From contig CANJKZ010000979.1 of NCBI GenBank assembly GCA_947471745.1, positions 2,320,653 through 2,384,652 of the forward strand: a stretch of DNA of 64,000 nucleotides, given 5' to 3'. The notes beneath the pieces were generated by a model. That model made no database searches, had not been told where the DNA came from, and saw only the letters and a list, made by a program, of their open reading frames with translations. A program made the position numbers and the translations under genes. Source of the DNA: Closterium sp. Naga37s-1 (taxonomy: Eukaryota > Streptophyta > Zygnematophyceae > Desmidiales > Closteriaceae). This document shows, one piece after another, positions 1-11,207 of the stretch. Within the stretch, counting starts at the first letter, position 1, and each line of letters opens with the position of its first letter.

Positions 1-2590
1 CTTACCTAGCTGGGGCTCGCCTGAGTCTTCGTCAGTGCATGTCAACGCAATCACGATGAAACGCGTCATAGCGGCAGGAGCTGATGTGTACGCGGTCGAC
101 ATTCGGGAAGCTGAGGTAGCAGACAAAGGGGGGGATTTACAGAAACTGCTAGCGGACGTGTCGGATGACTTGGCAGCGCTACTGAAGCAATACAGTGGGA
201 TTTTCCCGGATGACTTGCCGACAGGACTGCCACCTCAGCGACCGCACAACCACAGGATAGAATTACAATTGAGGGCACAGCCGACAGTACAGCGACAGTT
301 CTGACTGACCCAACCCGAACTGGACGAACTGAGGAAGCAGCTAGATTACCTGCTCGAGAAGGAGTTCATTCGCCCGAGTTCGTCACCCTTCGCAGCACCG
401 ATACTGTTCACACCGAAAAAAGACGGGGGTTTTCGCATGTGCATCGATTACCGCGCACTGAGCAGGGTTACCATCAAGTCCTGTTACCCCATACCGCGAG
501 CCGACGAACTCATCGACCAACTGCGCACAGCCCGGGTTTTCTCGAAAATCGATCTTCGAGGAGGTTACCACCAAATCCGGGTCAACCCACCCGACTGCCC
601 GAAAACAACTTCCCGAACACGCTACGGAATACATCGTCATGCCCTTCGGACTGACCAACGCCCCCGCCACTTTTCAAATGACCATGAACGAAGCCTTCCG
701 CCCGCTTTTAGATAAGTGCGTCATCGTGTATCTCGACGACATAATGATTTACAGCACCGACAGAGCACAGCACCTACAGGACATCGAAGCAGTTTTTAAA
801 ATACTGAGTGAGAACCGCCTACTGACAAAAGCCTCTGAGTGTGAGTTTTTACAGGACAGACTGGAGTTTTTAGGGCATGTTATTTCAGATGACGGAGTGG
901 AAATAGACCCGCAAAATATCGTGACGGTTCAAGCATGGCACGCGTCGACAATTTTGACAGAGCTGCAGATTTTTTGGGGTTCGTCAACTACGTGCGCCGG
1001 TTTGTCCCCGACATGGCGAAGTTGACTGCTCCGTTGACCGACCTGCTGAGGAAGGGGGTTGAGTACATGTGGGGGGAGAAAGAGCAAGCTGCCTTTTCGG
1101 CCCTCAAATGCTTTTTGTGCTCACCGCCCGTGCTTCGCATCGCAAATCCTCACCGTCCGTTCGAGCTCGTCACCGACGCAAGTGACATTGCTGTGGGAGC
1201 AGTACTATTGTAGGACTTCGGGAACGGCCTTCAGCCAATCGCGTACGAGTCCCGCAAACTTCACCCGCCCGAACGCAACTACCCGATACATGACCACGAG
1301 ATGCTGGCGATCATGCACGCGTTCAAGGTGTGGCGGTGCTACCAGACAGGAGCCGACGTGACAGTACGGACAGACCATCATGCACTACAGTACCTTCGCG
1401 CCCAACCAAATCTCAACCCGCGATAGATCCGCTGGTTGGACCAAACAACCCACTGTTAACAAGCCTATTCACCCACGGATATCACACCGACCCATTTTTC
1501 ACAACCGGAAATTCACAGCAACTGGCAGAAGCCAAGGGAGCCTATTACGTAAAAACAGGCACCAACCGCACCTGGGTACCCGCATACTCACTACTGAGGG
1601 AACTGTTATTGCAGGAGGCACACGACGGGGTTACCTTAGGTCACTTCGGGGTAGAAAAAATGTGACAGCAACTGCAGCGGCACTACTACTGGCCGGAGCT
1701 GTTGACCGACGTACAGCACCACATAGGCTCGTGTCCTACGTGTCAGGTAATGAAGAGCACGCGAAAAAGAAAGGCGGGTCAGTCGCAGCCGATTCCACCG
1801 CCCGAGCGCCCCTGGCAGCAGGTCACCATGGATTTCGTCACGGGTTTACCTTCGAACCCTAGGGGTAACGACACGGTAATGGTCATCGTTGACACACTGA
1901 CGAAAATGGCTTGCTTCGCTGCGTGCAGGAAATTGATCTCAGCCGAAGAAACCGCTCGCCTGTTCATCGCAACCATCGTTCGAGTGCACGGGATACCAGC
2001 TGCAATCATCAGCGACTGCGACACGAAGTTTACCAGCAACTTCTGGAAGAACCTTTGGGAGCAGTTCAGGACCAGGCTACAGTTCAGCTCATCGTACCAC
2101 CCCGAGACCGAGGGTCAAACGGAGCGCACAAACAAAACCATGGAGCAGCTGATCCGCGCCACGTGTGACAACAAGACAACATGGGAGCAGCAGTTGCCAC
2201 TGATAGAGTTTGCATACAACAACGCCACGTTAGCGACGACGCAGCAGTCCCCGTTCTACCTGAACTACGGGCAAAATCCAATAGTGCCCATGACGCCGAC
2301 GAAACGCTGACCACCACCGCCGCCCAGTCACGTATCAGTCAAGGGATTACGTACTACTCGACACACAGAACTTAAGACTGTCCGTCGTACCGAAACTTCG
2401 ACCGCGATACTGTGGACCGTTCCAAATCAGCCACATGATCACCCCAGTTACCGCCCATTTACTGTTGCCGATAGACTGGTACATCAGCCCATCGTTCCAC
2501 GTCAGCCTGCTTTGCCCTTACATCCCAACCACGAGCCAACTGCCTCGTCACCGTCCGCCATCCATGACTCGCCCTGCATAGGAGCCGATC
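1..2590 (+). pseudogene. Decayed Ty3/gypsy pol (RT, RNase H, integrase)
   Basis: Remnant of a gypsy retrotransposon polyprotein that copied RNA to DNA and integrated it. Visible in order: the stretch before RT (VHVNA, near 35-100); RT with [14 protein letters not shown] (about 538-580) and the catalytic YLDD (about 729-740); the connection domain (FVNYVRRF, about 975); RNase H (LVTDASD, about 1165); the H2C2 finger near 1615-1750; and the integrase core with MDFVTG (about 1828), a later Asp in SDCDTKF and Glu in TEGQTER. Reading needs frame changes near 620 and 930 and later between RNase H and integrase. In-frame stops lie at 302-304, 1211-1213, 1424-1426 and 1663-1665. The left end is outside the window and no LTR was recognised. 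It is the same family as the gypsy at 15930-20365, which keeps several of the lost codons. Confidence 0.9.
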
Positions 2591-2605
2591 ATTGGTGACG
2601 GAAAG

Positions 2606-3000
2606 TAAAATTACCATACCGTGAGAGGGAGCCTAAGGGGCCCTTGAGTCGATCAGGTAGCAGCAGGCATGATCGCTTGGTTTTTCTTTTAAGAATGTGA
2701 CAGAGGGGATGCAGGATTTCCATACCGTGACAGGAATGAGAAGGGGGCCTTGCCTTGAGTTGATCAGACAGCAGCATGCGTGAACGCTTGTTTTCTTAAA
2801 GAGAATGTGAAAGAGGGGATGCAGGATCACCATACCGTGACAGGGACGAGAAGGGGGCCTTATGTTGATCAGATAGCAGAAACGTGGTCACTTGGTTTTT
2901 TTCTAAGAGAATGTGAAAGAGGGAGCAGGATTACCATACCGTGACAGGGACGAGAAGGGGGCCTTGCATTGATCCGATGGCAGCTGGCGTGATCCCTGTG
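2606..3000. repeat. Tandem repeat, about four units of 104-112 bp
   Basis: Units begin near 2606, 2711, 2823 and 2927. Each carries ACCATACCGTGA, a GGGGGCCTT block, TTGATC and (except the last, partial unit) GAATGTGA. The array sits just after the gypsy integrase and could be a subterminal repeat of that element or of its lost LTR. Open frames here are by-products of the repeat. Confidence 0.75.
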
Positions 3001-5587
3001 AACTCGGGGGCCAATCCCACGCCGGCAATAGGGCTCACGGCCTGCCACGTGGCGAAGCCTGATAGGAGGAGCGTCCTCTCCAGCGCAGCTTGGTTGGGCA
3101 GCGGCGATCCGGAGAGTGACGAAGGCAGACGCTGATTGGTTGAAAGAGTGGGAGAATGTGAGGAAGAAGGGAAGAGGGGAGGCGGGGGGGGAGAGGGGGG
3201 GGTGGGGGGAGGAGGGGAAGAGGATGGGAGGGAGGGGGAAGGGAGAAGGGGGAATAAAGAAAAATGAGAAGGTCTGGAAAATAAGAAAGTATGGGCGCAA
3301 TGAATTTAAGTCGCTAGCACAATTTACTCGTTATGGAGTTCCTCAACAACTGTACATTCACCCACCCACCTCCAGCTCCACAGCAGCTGCTGATCTGGCA
3401 GCCACGGGTTCCTGTAGCAGCAACGTGCCATTGGGCTGCAGCACGCGTGCCAGCTCAGCAAGACACGTGGCATCATGATGACCTGGCTGCTCCGCGATCG
3501 AAAGAACGGACTCAAGGGATCCCGAGGCGATGGCAGGAAGCTTCGTGGAACCTGAGGAACAATGAAACGGCGTAAAGAGGCATAGCAGGCTTTGAGCAAA
3601 GAAAGGCAGTCGGAATGTGTCCTAAGGGAACCCGGAAGGAAGTCTAGAGGTTAAAAGGTACCCCGAACGTTTTTCAGAGGCATTTGGGGAGGTGCTCCAA
3701 GGTAAGCAGTTGGGCCGCCGAGGAAAACATGTCTTTTTCGAATCGAATCTACCTCTCCCGAATCGCAAGCATAACTTCATGAGTGTTGTACGTGAGCAGA
3801 CTTTTCCTAGACTATGGAGACCATCCTTCCTGCAATCCTACTCTGGCCTCAAAACTGCTATATACATGTCCTCTGTTCACGTAATAGCCTTCTGCGTGTT
3901 TACCCTTCACGAATCGTTGATAGAATTCTGAGTCGAGTTCTGAAGTCACCTTTTCAGTCGTAACTGTGTACCTCGTATTAGGACGAAAACTTTCACGAGT
4001 GATCGCTTGGCCGAATTCGCGTCACGACATGCTGGAGTACTCACAGCCCTATAATCTGAAGCCTTCTCTAACCTTAACCCTAACATATATACCATCCCGC
4101 GCACGCACCAGCGTGACTGGCGTTCGTTACGACGCCTGTCGACTGGATCGCGGAATCCAACGGCTCGCCGACGTTGACGCTCCTGCAGAAATCGGCGACG
4201 ACTTGTCCGGAAATCACGGAAGATTCAGTCACCACGAGCCGACGTGGCATGCTGGAAGGAACAGAAGCCGCCATGATTATCCTAAGGACAACACGCGACG
4301 GGGAAGGCTACGCGAAAGGGACTGTCGAGAAAAAAAACTCGCTAGAAGAGATATGAGATGAGATGTTGGAAAATGACAATCCGAAGGTCATGCTTGGTGG
4401 TTGGTTCTATACAACATTGTTTGAGCAATAGTGGAAATACCAGATGGGGCTGAAAGAAACTAACGAAGAGACTATTAAAGGGTACACGAACGATGGTGAC
4501 ATGTGCTGCTGAGCTGGAAGTTCCGCGGTACCTTTCACGCACCGAACACGTCGAAAGTATGTGGCTCGAACGAGGAATTCACACCGTGAGTGCGAATTGG
4601 CTGGTTGTGTCGGCGAAAGTACATGTTGACGCTTGTTGAATGGGACGCGCTTGAATGTGGTTTGCATGCACCCTACCTTTACTGGGAGCTGTAACAAATA
4701 GGGACCCTACATGTCAGCTAAAATCCTGACATCACCTTCCATGCAATCCACAACCTAGACGCACAGTGCTTCCCTGCGAATCGCTGCCACCATCGACCCC
4801 AAGGATCCGAGCCAGGCCTGTCGAAGTCCCTGGGACCAAAACTTTGAGTCCTGAGCTGTTCGAATTCTTGCCCTGATTTTCACGGGTGTAGGCCAAATTC
4901 AAAACTGGAAATCAGCGCTTCTTAGGAAAGTGTACTTTGGCTCTAATGTAACACAGGAGGATTTTTACCTCTTACTTAGCCGGAAAAGGTACACACAAAC
5001 TACTCATCTACATGCCTACAGCTTCTACATCGTCCGCAAAAAAACCGTCGGCAAAAATATCGGGGATTGGGGGTTGGGGGGGGGAGTGGATGGCGGCGGG
5101 GATTCGGGGGGGGGGGGGGGAGTCCTTCAAAACAGAAACCAAAACTTTGATTCAGGGGAAGGCCCAAATGAGGCCCTTAACTGTCACGGGTGCCATGCCT
5201 ATCTAACACTTTATATGGTCGAGATGCTCGAAACGTAGGCCGGAATGTTCAGGGCATTAAGGGCAAATGCCCTTGCTTCTACAGCCCTGATCCGAGCCGC
5301 ATTCCTCAAGACCAATGTTGCAATTAAAGCTGTGTGTGCTTCGCAGCGGCCTTATCTCGATACTGTACAGCAGCAAATGCACAAGAGCCCTACATTTGGT
5401 TCGGTTCGGGCTCAAATCCGGTAGGGAAACATGACGTACTGTACTCACCGAGCGTATTTCGTCAAAACGTTTGATTTGGGATTTTCGGGAGAGAGGTTGG
5501 GGCGGGAAACGGTTGGGGAGGTTAGGGAGAATAGGGTAAGGCAAGAATCTGGTTCGGTGAGATCTGCGAGGAAGTGACCCATTTTGG
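3001..5587. other. No gene supported; purine-rich and G-run tracts
   Basis: There is a strong purine tract at about 3160-3260 and long G runs at about 5065-5120 that could form G-quadruplexes. The short open frames in this stretch show no recognisable motifs. The last bases, TTTGG at 5583-5587, are one copy of the target duplication of the copia element that follows. Confidence 0.5.
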
Positions 5588-6456
5588 TGTTAGAGATTAA
5601 GGACGGAGTCTATGAAGATTAGGGGCTGAAATATCTCAAAATCGTCAACTACAATTCTGGACAGAAAAGTCGTCGTCACAAGAAACGTCGTCGACGAAAG
5701 GTCCACTGTTAGAATTCTTTCAAACTCGAGTATGTTGTAGCCCTTGACCGTGGCTATCTTTCCCAATTTGAATAGTATCAGAATATGGAGTATAACTCGA
5801 GTTATGAACTTCGGCGCACTAGGGGGTATGCTGCCATAGAAAACGTAACTCAATCACAATGATCTCACAAGTTCACACAAGAAAGTTAGGGTAGCAATAG
5901 AACCAGGTAGGAGGGGATGAGGAGGACGAGAGGGAAGGTCCCAAGAGAGTCCCCAACCAAGGAAACCCCATGCCATACAATTCCCTTCCCCATAGGCAAC
6001 CCAACTTTGACCTTTGTCACTATCCCAACCTCCACAATCCACCTCAACCCAACTTGGCCACACTTGCCAACCTGGTTTGGTTTCTCCCAACCATTTGGCA
6101 GCAACTACAGTAGAAAAGACGAATTTCCCAACCCCCAAAAGTCTGTACCCCATATTGAGTCAACCCCACAACTTCCCATAGTCACCACAACCAAATATCA
6201 AAAGCATACGAACTCCAACGTTCGTAACTTTCTTGTTCGTGCTCCGATTGAAGCGATACTTGGTTCCTCGGAAAGCTCTTGAGCAGAGGAGTCACTTCAG
6301 ATATCTGCTCAAGCCAAATAACATTCACACACACACTCAGAAAAACCAAACCGCACAAAACACAAATTCTTGCACACACTCACAACACGCATGCAACGCA
6401 CGAACATATGATGGGAGGCAGACAGACGTGAATGCGAATGGTAGCATCACTCAACA
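5588..6456 (-). repeat. 3' LTR of the intact copia
   Basis: Direct repeat of 11208-12076 at an offset of exactly 5620 bp. On the plus strand it starts TGTTAG and ends CAACA. Open frames inside it occur identically in the other copy and are not genes. Confidence 0.97.
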
Positions 6457-6468
6457 AACTCCCCCTCT
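6457..6468 (-). other. Polypurine tract of the intact copia
   Basis: On the minus strand this reads AGAGGGGGAGTT directly before the 3' LTR, the expected position for the second-strand primer. Confidence 0.8.
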
Positions 6469-6513
6469 GGCTGCCAACCATCATCCCACATGCCATAGCT
6501 CAAGCATGCATCC

Positions 6514-9500
6514 TCAATGCACACTCATCCCAGCAAGCTTCATGCCCTTCCAATGCTCAGATTCAGCCAGGCGCTTGGTGAGAATGTCAGCCGCCTGCTG
6601 ATGGGTCTTCACAATCTCCAGCCGCACCTCCTTGTCCAGGAGCCTCCTCACCCAATGCCACTTAGGCCTGATGTGCTTCGTCAGCCCATGAAGGCAAGCA
6701 TTCTTAGCAAGCTTCACAGCCGACTCGTTGTCACAGAAAATCACAGTTGGATCCTTTTGGCACACTCCGATCTCCTCCAACAAACGCCTCAGCCACACCA
6801 CCTCCTTTGCCCCATGATGCAGAGCCATGTACTCTGTCTCACACGAGGACTGCCCCACCTCGTTCTGCTTCTTGCTGCGCCAGCTCACAGCACCACCTCC
6901 AAACAGGCACACATAGCCTCCAATGCTGGTGCCATCCGCCTTCACAGAGTTGAAGCTAGCGTCGGTGTAGCAGGTCAGGAGCATCTCCCCCTTGCCCAAA
7001 TCAGCTGCACCCCTCTGCAGCCTCTGTCGCACAGCACTGTACTCCAAGCCCACTAATGCCGTAGCGCTCACATAGCGGACCAACCTCTTGGCCGCTTCCA
7101 GCTGCTCATGACTGGGGCGTGAAACCACACTTGCAAGCCTGGATGTAGCAAAGGCAATGTCAGGCCGCGTGTGGTTAGCCGCATAATTGAGTGCCCCCAC
7201 CATGGAATGAAACAGCTTCCTGTCACTCTCACCCACCACCTCCTCTTCAGCACAGGGCTCCACAGTGAACCCCGAAGGCAGTGGGGTGGCTGGCTTTCCT
7301 CCATCTTGCAGCCCATACTTCTCAGCCAGCCCCTCACAATACTTTCTCTGGTGCAACCTCAACACTCCCTTGTCAAGGTCCCTCTCCACATGCATGCCCA
7401 AATAGTACTTCACATCTCCCATCTTGGAGCACTTAAACTGCATCTCCAGCATCTCCTCCACATGCTCAATCATTGCAGACGACTCAGAGAAGAGCAGGAT
7501 GTCATCCACATACACCAGGAGCATGAGAAACTGCTCCTTCTCCTGCAGCAGGAACAAGCTGTGATCACACTCACTCTTCTTGAAACCCCCAGCCAGCAGA
7601 GTCTCCTCTAACTTGTGGTACCATGCACGAGGAGCCTGCTTCAGGCCATAGATGGCCTTCTTCAGCCTGCACACCCTGCCGCTCCCATCATCCAAACCCT
7701 CAGGCTGTAACATGTACAGCTCCTCCAGAATGATCCCATTGAGGAAGGCGGTGGTGATGTCCATCTGCTTCACCCGCCATCCACGGTATGCTGCCATTGC
7801 CAATGACACCCGAAGTGTTGTGCCTTTCCCCACAGGAGCATAGAGCTCGTTGAAGTCCTTTCCCTTTGTCTGCTGAAACCCCTTAGCCACAAGCCTTGAC
7901 TTGTAGCGGGTCAGCGCCCCATCAGGTCCGTACTTGTGCCTGAAAATCAGCTTGGAAGAAATGGCCTTCTTCCCAGGTGGCAGCTCACACAGCTCCCACG
8001 TCTCATTCTCTAGCAGAGAATCATACTCCTCCTTCACACTCTGCTTCCACTTTTCAGCATCGGGCCCGCTCAATGCCTCAGCTAGCGTCTTGGGCTCAGG
8101 GACGGCTGCCCAGTAGCAGTGTGCTATCTCATCCTCATCACACTGCTCAGCCACACTCCCAGCCCTTACCACCTTTGGCTTGCCACGGCTTGCATAGGTC
8201 AGCCTGTTAGGAGGGCGCACATCCCTCCTAGGACGGTCAGCCGTACGTCCGGCACCTTGTGGAGCACCTTGCTCCTCCTGCTGCTGCGGCTGCTGCTGCT
8301 GTTGCTGCTGCTGCTGCTCCTCCACCTCAGGTTCTCCCCCATCCTCTGTCACCCCAGAGATCTCATTCTCAGAGACAGAAGCCTCCACTTGCCTTGAAGG
8401 CCGCTGCACCTCATCGGCCTCGACAATTAGCGGTGTCGTTGGAAGCTTCTGCTGCTGCTGCTGCTTCCACTCCTTGTAGTACAAGGACTCAAGGAACTTC
8501 ACATCCCTTGACACGGTCAGCTGCTGGCTGGTCAAGTCCCAAATCAGCCAGCCCTTGTGATCCTTAGCAAGCCCCAAGTGCACACCCCATCTCCCAGAAG
8601 CTTCCAGTTTTCCCCTCTTCTCCTTAGGCACATGAAACACCACCATGCACCCAAAGGCTCTCAGCATGTTCACAGCTGGTGCAATCCCATACCACTTGGT
8701 GTAGGGGACCCACTGCTTGTCCCCCACAGTTGCCAGCACCCTGTTCTTCACAACAACGACCTGCCGCAGTGCTGTCACCCAAAACGGATCCGGCAGCCCT
8801 GCACGCCCAAGGAGAGTGCGAGCACCTTCCTGCAGGGTCCGGTTGAACCGCTCAGCCACGCCATTCTGCTGAGGGTTGTAAGGCACTGTGAGCTGATGCT
8901 GGATCCCCTTCCGCTTCAGCTCCTTCTCAAAATCAGCGCCGATGAACTCTCCTCCGTTGTCAGTGCGGATCACCTTCACCTTGTGTCCGCTTTCCCTTTG
9001 TGCTCTCGGCATCCACTCCTTAAGAACAGCCGCTGCCACCTCCCCCTTAGTCTTGAGAGGGTACACCCACACCGCACGCGTGTGGTCGTCCACAATCGTC
9101 AAGAAGTAGCGGCTGCCCGAGAGAGAAAGGGCCCTCGTGGGGCCCACCACATCCATGTGCACTAGTGCAAGTGGTGCCTTGGCTGGTCCTGTGCTGCTGC
9201 TGAAGGGAAACTTCGTGAATTTGGTCTCAAGGCAGGTAGGGCAGCTCCCAATCTCCTTTGCTCCCCCCTTCACCTCCAGCCCCTTCAAGCACCCATCCTT
9301 TACCAACTTCTGCAGCATAGGAATGTTCACATGGCACAGCCTCTCATGCCACGTCTCCCAATCAGCCTCACCACTCCCAGATGAAGCCTTTGCCCATGCA
9401 GCTGTCGCATCCACACCAGCAAGCACCTCACCATGTGGCTGTTGTGGCTGCTGCACCTTCTTGACTGCATCCAGGGCCCCAGCAGTTGGTGCAGTCTCCT

Positions 9501-10986
9501 CTCCTCCCGCAGTTGCTTTAGCCGCTGCCGCTGCCTTTGCCGTTGCTGGTGGTTTCCCCTTCCAAGGGATGATGGGCAGCTGCCACAAGTCCTTGATGCA
9601 GCTGCTCTTCTCCTCCAAGTTCCACAGCAGCAACTTCCCAAGCTTTGCACGGCAGCTGGTTGGGCCGAAGGTAACTTCAGCCTTGCTCTTCTGCAGCCGG
9701 CGCACAGAAAGAAGGTTAGCGGACAAACCTTCAACCAACAGCACATTCCCAAGCCCCACAAGCTCTCCATTGGCTCCCATCACCTTGGCATTCCCAACAC
9801 CAATCACAGGGAGCAAAGCACCTGAAGCGGCAGCCACAAACTTGATCTTCCCAGGAGGTTTTACCTCATCAAGCAAATCTGCCCGTGGGGTCATATGACT
9901 CGTGCAACCTGAATCGATCACCCAGTGAGTGAGGGGGTGCATCACAACCTTCCCAACTGAACCCACATCACCCCCACTCCCTTGCACATCCTCAACCATG
10001 AGGAACATCCCAGGGTCGGCTTTACCTTGTGCACCATCACCTTGTGCACCTGAACCTTGCACAGCGCCACCGCGTGCACGTTCACCACTTGGCGGCTTCA
10101 TGCCTGGAGGGGCCCATCCCTCAGGCCGGCTGAAACACTTGAACCACGGGTGTCCAGCCTTCTTGCAGTACCAGCACGCACCCTCCATTCGGGTGCTCCC
10201 CCTGCCACCAGAGCTCCCATGCCCCTCATTGTAGTCACCTCGGCCTCTCCCTCTGCCAAAGCCTCTCCCACGGCCTCGGCCTCTCCCTCCCCCTCTTCCT
10301 CTGCTGCCTCCTGCAGCTCCATACCCCTCAGCAGTTTTGTTGGCAGCACCACCTCCCGTGTGGCGTCTGCGGAAGTCCTCCTGCAGAATCTGCTGCCGTA
10401 GCCACTCAGGCGTCCATTTGTCCTGCTGAACGTTGAGGGTGGGGATGAGGTTGTCCCACGAGTTGTCGAGCACCGAGATGATCTTGGTGCACTGTTGCAT
10501 CTGCGACACTTCGCTGCCCGCCGCTGCCATCCTCGCATAGGTGTCCTTGATCTTGTCAAGGACCCGTTTCACATCATCTCCCGGTTTCATGGAGAGGGCA
10601 GCCAACTCCTTCTCCAACACAATCACCATCGGCAGCGTGTTGGGCTGAATCACGTCGCGTAGCAGCTTCCATGCCTTCGGTCCGGAATCATCCAACTCCA
10701 CCAAATCCTTGATGTGCTGGAACATGTCGTTGTTGACCGATTGGAGGATGAGGTCGTACAGCACCGCGCTCTTCTCAATCCACCGATCGCGGGCATCTCC
10801 TTCCCCCGGCATCTTCTCCTCTCCCATTGCAATTTTCAGCAGCTTGTAGCGCTTGAAGGCGCTCCGCATCCGCCCGCTCCATTCCTCATAGTTGGAGCCA
10901 TCCAAAGCTTCAATCTTGGATGGTGGCGGCTCACTCCTCTTCTCAGCTGCATCTCCACTCCCTTGATTCATCTCCTCTGCTCCCAA
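6514..10986 (-). CDS. Copia Gag-Pol polyprotein, 1490 aa, intact
   Basis: Single-frame copia polyprotein. Gag occupies roughly residues 1-300, with an Arg/Gly-rich stretch (about 228-250) and a CCHC zinc knuckle CWYCKKAGHPWFKC (about 271-284). The protease carries DSGCTSH (Asp about 358). Integrase has the HHCC finger (His about 547 and 552, Cys about 582 and 585) and the DDE triad (HMDVVGP about 612, RTDNGGEF about 676, QQNGVAE about 712). A poly-Gln linker lies at about 890-903. RT carries YVDD (about 1159-1162). RNase H has TDASF (about 1342), CETEY (about 1385) and CDNESA (about 1419). Every catalytic residue I looked for is present and there is no internal stop. The start codon follows the primer site by about 210 bp, and the stop is 57 bp from the 3' LTR. 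Confidence 0.97.
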   Translation of the reverse strand: MGAEEMNQGSGDAAEKRSEPPPSKIEALDGSNYEEWSGRMRSAFKRYKLLKIAMGEEKMPGEGDARDRWIEKSAVLYDLILQSVNNDMFQHIKDLVELDDSGPKAWKLLRDVIQPNTLPMVIVLEKELAALSMKPGDDVKRVLDKIKDTYARMAAAGSEVSQMQQCTKIISVLDNSWDNLIPTLNVQQDKWTPEWLRQQILQEDFRRRHTGGGAANKTAEGYGAAGGSRGRGGGRGRGRGRGFGRGRGRGDYNEGHGSSGGRGSTRMEGACWYCKKAGHPWFKCFSRPEGWAPPGMKPPSGERARGGAVQGSGAQGDGAQGKADPGMFLMVEDVQGSGGDVGSVGKVVMHPLTHWVIDSGCTSHMTPRADLLDEVKPPGKIKFVAAASGALLPVIGVGNAKVMGANGELVGLGNVLLVEGLSANLLSVRRLQKSKAEVTFGPTSCRAKLGKLLLWNLEEKSSCIKDLWQLPIIPWKGKPPATAKAAAAAKATAGGEETAPTAGALDAVKKVQQPQQPHGEVLAGVDATAAWAKASSGSGEADWETWHERLCHVNIPMLQKLVKDGCLKGLEVKGGAKEIGSCPTCLETKFTKFPFSSSTGPAKAPLALVHMDVVGPTRALSLSGSRYFLTIVDDHTRAVWVYPLKTKGEVAAAVLKEWMPRAQRESGHKVKVIRTDNGGEFIGADFEKELKRKGIQHQLTVPYNPQQNGVAERFNRTLQEGARTLLGRAGLPDPFWVTALRQVVVVKNRVLATVGDKQWVPYTKWYGIAPAVNMLRAFGCMVVFHVPKEKRGKLEASGRWGVHLGLAKDHKGWLIWDLTSQQLTVSRDVKFLESLYYKEWKQQQQQKLPTTPLIVEADEVQRPSRQVEASVSENEISGVTEDGGEPEVEEQQQQQQQQQPQQQEEQGAPQGAGRTADRPRRDVRPPNRLTYASRGKPKVVRAGSVAEQCDEDEIAHCYWAAVPEPKTLAEALSGPDAEKWKQSVKEEYDSLLENETWELCELPPGKKAISSKLIFRHKYGPDGALTRYKSRLVAKGFQQTKGKDFNELYAPVGKGTTLRVSLAMAAYRGWRVKQMDITTAFLNGIILEELYMLQPEGLDDGSGRVCRLKKAIYGLKQAPRAWYHKLEETLLAGGFKKSECDHSLFLLQEKEQFLMLLVYVDDILLFSESSAMIEHVEEMLEMQFKCSKMGDVKYYLGMHVERDLDKGVLRLHQRKYCEGLAEKYGLQDGGKPATPLPSGFTVEPCAEEEVVGESDRKLFHSMVGALNYAANHTRPDIAFATSRLASVVSRPSHEQLEAAKRLVRYVSATALVGLEYSAVRQRLQRGAADLGKGEMLLTCYTDASFNSVKADGTSIGGYVCLFGGGAVSWRSKKQNEVGQSSCETEYMALHHGAKEVVWLRRLLEEIGVCQKDPTVIFCDNESAVKLAKNACLHGLTKHIRPKWHWVRRLLDKEVRLEIVKTHQQAADILTKRLAESEHWKGMKLAGMSVH

Positions 10987-11193
10987 TCAGAGGTTTCAGC
11001 TCCCCCTTTTGCTGGTCACAATGTAGATCCACACAATCTTCACAAGTGTCAGCGCCAACGAAATTTCGGCAGAGTTTCCCCTTAGCGGAAGTCACATCCA
11101 ACCTCCAGAACTCCACTTAGGCACGCCCACAGGCCATGGTGGGTCTAGGAGGGTCTTCACACTTCAGTAGACTCCCCACAAGGTCCTTAATCA

Positions 11194-11205
11194 GCTCTGA
11201 TACCA
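11194..11205 (-). other. Primer-binding site, tRNA-iMet type
   Basis: The minus strand reads TGGTATCAGAGC two bases after the 5' LTR, the standard complement of the plant initiator-tRNA 3' end in copia elements. Confidence 0.93.
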
Positions 11206-11207
11206 CT

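Noticed and set aside
2606..3000. CRISPR array
   Set aside because: Units are long and diverged throughout with no constant-repeat/variable-spacer structure, and the context is a eukaryotic retrotransposon.
4065..4090. Telomere-type repeat (CTTAACCCTAAC)
   Set aside because: Only about two imperfect units in a run; too short to support an interstitial telomere.
8259..9898. Plus-strand frames of 102-253 codons inside the intact copia
   Set aside because: They are antisense shadows of the Gag-Pol frame, with low-complexity content from the poly-Gln and Arg/Gly stretches.
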